Source: Ruminococcus sp.
Lineage (GTDB): Bacteria > Bacillota > Clostridia > Oscillospirales > Acutalibacteraceae
Direction: 5' to 3'
Length of the DNA stretch: 64,000 nt
Assembly: GCA_017457155.1 (NCBI GenBank)
Contig: JAFTHZ010000006.1
Span: forward strand, 1-64,000
Shown here: piece by piece, positions 61,200 to 64,000 of the stretch
Numbering within the stretch: the stretch's first letter is position 1
Layout: every line of letters starts with the position of its first letter
Position numbers and translations under genes: made by a program
The notes under the pieces: model-generated
The model's database searches: none
What the model was told of the DNA's origin: nothing
The model's input: the letters and a program-made list of their open reading frames with translations, nothing else

Positions 61200-63035
61200 T
61201 TATTCTATAGGTTCAAAGTCATCGGCACCGTGCTTGCACCATGGGCAGACAAAGTCCTCAGGGAGCTCCTCTCCCTCATAGACATATCCGCATATTTTGC
61301 AGACGTAACCTTTGACTTTTTTCTTCTCTACGGGTTTTGCAGGTTTTACATTCTGCAGGTACTCCTCATAGGTGACAGACTCACCTGCTGAGAGAACCTT
61401 ACTCTCTGTAACCTGAGCAACGAAGAGAGTATGTGTATCACAGTCAATAGTCTGTATCACCTGAGCACCAAAGTAGGTATTCACACTCTCATCGTCGATA
61501 TAGATTATGCCGTTCTCGCCTCTTCTATACTCTGCATCAGAGGGAAACTTCTCTGCATCCCTGCCTGACTGATAGCCGAACCTGCGATACACCTCCAGGG
61601 GTGTATCCTTTGTCAGAACAGAAACATTGAACTTTCCGGTGCTGAGGATCATATCATGAGTGAGGCCTGTTTTGTTGACAGCTATAGATACAATCTTCTT
61701 ATCTCCGTCACTGATCTGAGCCATAGTATTGATGATACATCCGTTGTCCTTCTGCGCGTCCTTTGCACTCAGCACAAACAAGCCGTAGCTGAGATTGTGG
61801 AAGGGAGAGGTCTTTGGCTCTTCTGCTCTGCTCTCCATGGGGATACTCTCTCTGACAGCATCTGCCAGCGCCTCAAGCTCAGCTCTGTGGTAGGCTTTGA
61901 CCGATGAGCGGATGGTCACGTTATTATCAAGGAACTCAATACCCTTGCAGCCCTCCAGAATCTTCTTCATATGCTTGGCTGCTGTGGGAGCCCATGAGCC
62001 GTTCTCAATGAGCGCTACCTTACGGTTACTGATGTTGTGAGCCTCCAGATCTCTCAGGAGCTCCTCCATCCTGACAAACACTCCTGAGTTATAGGTAGGA
62101 GATGCAAACACAAGATGGCTGTACTTGAAGCAAGCGGAAATTATATCCGAAGCAGGTGTCACGGATACATCATACATTACCGTGCGGACACCCCTCTCAC
62201 GAAGCTCCGAAGAAAGTATCTCTGCAGCATTTTCTGTGTTGCCGTATATGGACGCGTAGGCAATCATCACACCCTGAACCTCGGGAGTATAGGTTGCCCA
62301 CAGGCGATACTTGCCCACAATATATTCGATGTTCTCTCTCCATACAAAACCGTGGAGAGGACAGAGCATCTTAATATCCAGCCCCTGTGCTTTATCAAGG
62401 ACAGCAGTCACCTGAGGGCCGTATTTGCCCACGATGTTAGTGTAGTAGCGTCTTGCTTCGTCAAGGTAGTCTCTCTCAAAATCCACCTCATCACAGAACA
62501 GAGCGCCATTGAGTGCACCGAAGGAACCAAAGGCATCGGCAGAGAACAGAATTCCATCCTTTGAGTCATATGCAACCATAACCTCAGGCCAATGGACCAT
62601 AGGTGCAGAGACAAACTGGAGCTGACGACTGCCTGTATCCAGCACATCCCCCTCAGCCACCACCTGAATGTTCGCTGAGTAATCCTCAGGGAAGAACTGG
62701 TCGATAAGCTTCTTTGCCAGAGCGCTGCAGACAATCTTAACATCGGGATATCTGATGAGCAAGTCTCCCAGAGTTGCGCTGTGGTCAGGCTCCATATGGC
62801 TGACTACCACATAGTCCAGAGGACGCTCCCCAAGTATGTGAGCTATATTTTCAAAGAACACCTTGGACACAGCGGCATCCACCGTGTCCATCAGCACTGT
62901 TTTTTCGTCAGTAATAAGATATGAGTTATATGATACACCGTCGGGTACGGAGTACACACCCTCAAACATAGACAGCCTTCTGTCGTTGCTGCCTATCCAG
63001 TATACATCGTCTGTTACCTTTCTGTATCTGTACAA
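61200..63035 (-). CDS. Flavodiiron protein fused to flavin reductase and rubredoxin
   Basis: A 611-residue fusion. The N-terminal metallo-beta-lactamase diiron domain (about 1-250) has HMEPDHS with the diiron ligands. A flavodoxin domain (about 255-395; [27 protein letters not shown]) follows, then a flavin-reductase split barrel (about 420-560) and a C-terminal rubredoxin (about 570-611; [10 protein letters not shown]...CPWCKHG). The family reduces O2 to water or NO to N2O, and the fusion makes an NAD(P)H-to-O2 chain possible in one chain. The start is read as TTG 63035, 8 nt after AGGAG; the longer frame begins at a GTG overlapping it. Operon with superoxide reductase. Confidence 0.94.
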   Translation of the reverse strand: MYRYRKVTDDVYWIGSNDRRLSMFEGVYSVPDGVSYNSYLITDEKTVLMDTVDAAVSKVFFENIAHILGERPLDYVVVSHMEPDHSATLGDLLIRYPDVKIVCSALAKKLIDQFFPEDYSANIQVVAEGDVLDTGSRQLQFVSAPMVHWPEVMVAYDSKDGILFSADAFGSFGALNGALFCDEVDFERDYLDEARRYYTNIVGKYGPQVTAVLDKAQGLDIKMLCPLHGFVWRENIEYIVGKYRLWATYTPEVQGVMIAYASIYGNTENAAEILSSELRERGVRTVMYDVSVTPASDIISACFKYSHLVFASPTYNSGVFVRMEELLRDLEAHNISNRKVALIENGSWAPTAAKHMKKILEGCKGIEFLDNNVTIRSSVKAYHRAELEALADAVRESIPMESRAEEPKTSPFHNLSYGLFVLSAKDAQKDNGCIINTMAQISDGDKKIVSIAVNKTGLTHDMILSTGKFNVSVLTKDTPLEVYRRFGYQSGRDAEKFPSDAEYRRGENGIIYIDDESVNTYFGAQVIQTIDCDTHTLFVAQVTESKVLSAGESVTYEEYLQNVKPAKPVEKKKVKGYVCKICGYVYEGEELPEDFVCPWCKHGADDFEPIE

Positions 63036-63098
63036 ATATATCACTCCTCTTATAGTTATTATTCTTTCTGCTTTTGGAATGAAAATTCATCCATAATC

Positions 63099-63124
63099 TT
63101 TCGGAGGAAAAAACCTCCCCGAAA
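63099..63124 (-). other. Hairpin upstream of the flavodiiron gene
   Basis: tttcggagg (63099-63107) pairs with cctccccgaaa (63114-63124) with a small bulge. It has no T run after it on the minus strand, so it is more likely a leader or RNA-stability element than a terminator. Confidence 0.4.
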
Positions 63125-63143
63125 TACACCTTCCGTCTGAAGA

Positions 63144-63179
63144 AAAACAGCCGAGACAATGGATATTGCCTCGGCTGTT
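63144..63179 (-). terminator. Terminator of the right-edge dockerin gene
   Basis: aacagccga (63146-63154) pairs with tcggctgtt (63171-63179), extended inward by further pairs; on the minus strand TTTTTCTTC follows. Confidence 0.9.
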
Positions 63180-63215
63180 GTCAGTTTTATATCAGAATGT
63201 GAGCTTTATTACAGA

Positions 63216-64000
63216 TTATTTTACTGTGAAGCTCTTGCCGATAGCATAGGGCACCTCAAGCTGTGCAACATGCTTCTGAATAGCTGTTGCATCCTTGATA
63301 TTGATCTTTTCGTTTCCGTCAACGTCAGCTGTCAGTTCTGCGTCGCCTGCCAGTGTCAGCAGCATTGCTGCGTGCTTCTGGATAGCTGTTGCATCTCTGA
63401 TGTTTACAACATCGTTCAGGTCAGCATCACCGAGGATGAGGGTCTTCTGTGCACCAATGTCGCCTGTGCGGACCAGGTTGACTGTGTGATATGTTACGTT
63501 ATTGTTGTTCTCGCCGTGAGCCTGTGACATATTTCTGTCGTACCAGTTCTCGGTATCGTACTTGATAACGATCTCGTGGGCACCCTTTGTGAGCTCAAGT
63601 CTCAGGTGTGAGCTGTTCTGACGAGTCTGGCTCATTGCGGGGAATACCAGTGAACCAACATCCTCTCCGTCAACATATACAGAGCGGATGGCTGCGGTGA
63701 TACCTGCAGTGGGATCGCCCTGGTTGCTGTGGTTGACGTAGAGCTGATATGTGCCGTCAGAGGGAACATTCATGGTTACTGTGAAGGGACCTGCACCTAC
63801 AGAGCCTGTAGGTGTGAACTCTGTGTTGGTCCATGTACCTACAGTCCACTTGCCTGATACGTTCTTGTCCAGATAGAAACCTGCGTTATCAACAACACCT
63901 GTTGTGATATCCACTGTCTGACTGGAACCGTTGTTGAAGATAATGTTGGGAGTGTTCTTGCTCAGTGAGTAGCAGTATACATCCTGACCCATATCGTTCT
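63216..64000 (-). CDS. Starch-binding-like dockerin protein, C-terminal part (runs off the window)
   Basis: The frame is open to the right edge, so only the last ~261 residues are seen; the ATG at 63992 is internal. The first ~30 residues (DVYCYSLSKNTPNIIFNNG, then QTVDIT) match the end of a CBM26-type starch-binding module. A beta-sandwich follows (about 35-175; ELTKGAHEIVIKYDTENWY resembles CBM35/6-type modules). The C-terminus (about 187-258) is a type I dockerin with two loops, GDADLNDVVNIRDATAIQKH and ADVDGNEKINIKDATAIQKH. A secreted amylosome or cellulosome enzyme such as an amylase is likely; the catalytic part would lie beyond 64000. Confidence 0.85.
   Translation of the reverse strand, partial: NDMGQDVYCYSLSKNTPNIIFNNGSSQTVDITTGVVDNAGFYLDKNVSGKWTVGTWTNTEFTPTGSVGAGPFTVTMNVPSDGTYQLYVNHSNQGDPTAGITAAIRSVYVDGEDVGSLVFPAMSQTRQNSSHLRLELTKGAHEIVIKYDTENWYDRNMSQAHGENNNNVTYHTVNLVRTGDIGAQKTLILGDADLNDVVNIRDATAIQKHAAMLLTLAGDAELTADVDGNEKINIKDATAIQKHVAQLEVPYAIGKSFTVK

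Noticed and set aside
63045..63143. Terminator upstream of the flavodiiron gene
   Set aside because: The hairpin at 63099-63124 lacks a T run on the coding strand, so only a leader hairpin is recorded.

Overview
The window looks like a chromosomal segment of an anaerobic, Gram-positive gut or rumen clostridium of the Ruminococcus/Oscillospiraceae type. This rests on the gene content: two secreted proteins with type I dockerins (one with a starch-binding-module-like segment), type III glutamine synthetase, [FeFe]-hydrogenase maturases, superoxide reductase and flavodiiron protein, sporulation-type genes (spoVT-like, spoVAC), a TPP riboswitch with terminator, sigma-A promoters close to consensus, and strong GGAGG ribosome binding sites. 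No species can be named from the sequence alone.

Layout. 0-11.4 kb: housekeeping and unknown genes (MutS-like ATPase, DUF896, zinc-ribbon protein, lipoprotein, DUF1015, alpha/beta hydrolase, riboswitch-controlled thiamine ECF S-component thiT, pyrR, an AT-rich orphan ORF with an internal duplication, glycyl-tRNA synthetase). 11.4-18.4 kb: a B12-binding radical SAM enzyme, a large secreted carbohydrate-binding dockerin protein, glutamine synthetase III. 18.5-23.4 kb: a cell-surface polymer cassette in which a processive GT2 is flanked by two paralogous membrane sulfatase-superfamily proteins. 23.7-27.6 kb: Na/Pi cotransporter-type protein and two tandem Big_2-YARHG lipoproteins. 27.7-31.9 kb: the H-cluster maturation operon (TM1266-type regulator, hydE, hydG, hydF) behind a 150-nt leader with mutually exclusive terminator and antiterminator pairings. 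31.9-38.4 kb: acyltransferase, zinc-ribbon membrane protein, FtsX-type ABC transporter, XRE regulator with a palindrome at its own start site, and a GT2.

38.6-46.9 kb is more AT-rich by eye and is devoted to potassium: two TrkH/TrkA (KtrB/KtrA-like) pairs, an 86-residue membrane protein, and a KdpD/KdpE-like two-component system with no kdpFABC. It ends in a decayed YbjQ-like gene and also holds a decayed AbrB fragment. 47.2-52.5 kb: spoVT-like regulator, ornithine cyclodeaminase-family gene, and the rpmG-secE-nusG-rplK-rplA-rplJ-rplL operon with an L10 leader attenuator; rpoBC does not follow. 52.6-64 kb: FliB-like protein, MscS channel, spoVAC, nifS-thiI (tRNA thiolation), an unusual multidomain class B sortase, a MoCF-like protein, an oxygen-defence pair (flavodiiron-flavin reductase-rubredoxin fusion plus superoxide reductase), and the C-terminal part of a starch-binding-like dockerin protein running off the right edge.

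Several starts were moved from the longest open frame to a downstream codon with a proper Shine-Dalgarno; in several cases a promoter overlaps the longer start and supports the change. The most promising undescribed signals are the hyd-operon leader RNA, the in-frame 315-bp tandem repeat gene readable in two frames, the regulatory region between the two trk operons, the sulfatase/GT2/sulfatase cassette, and the sortase architecture.
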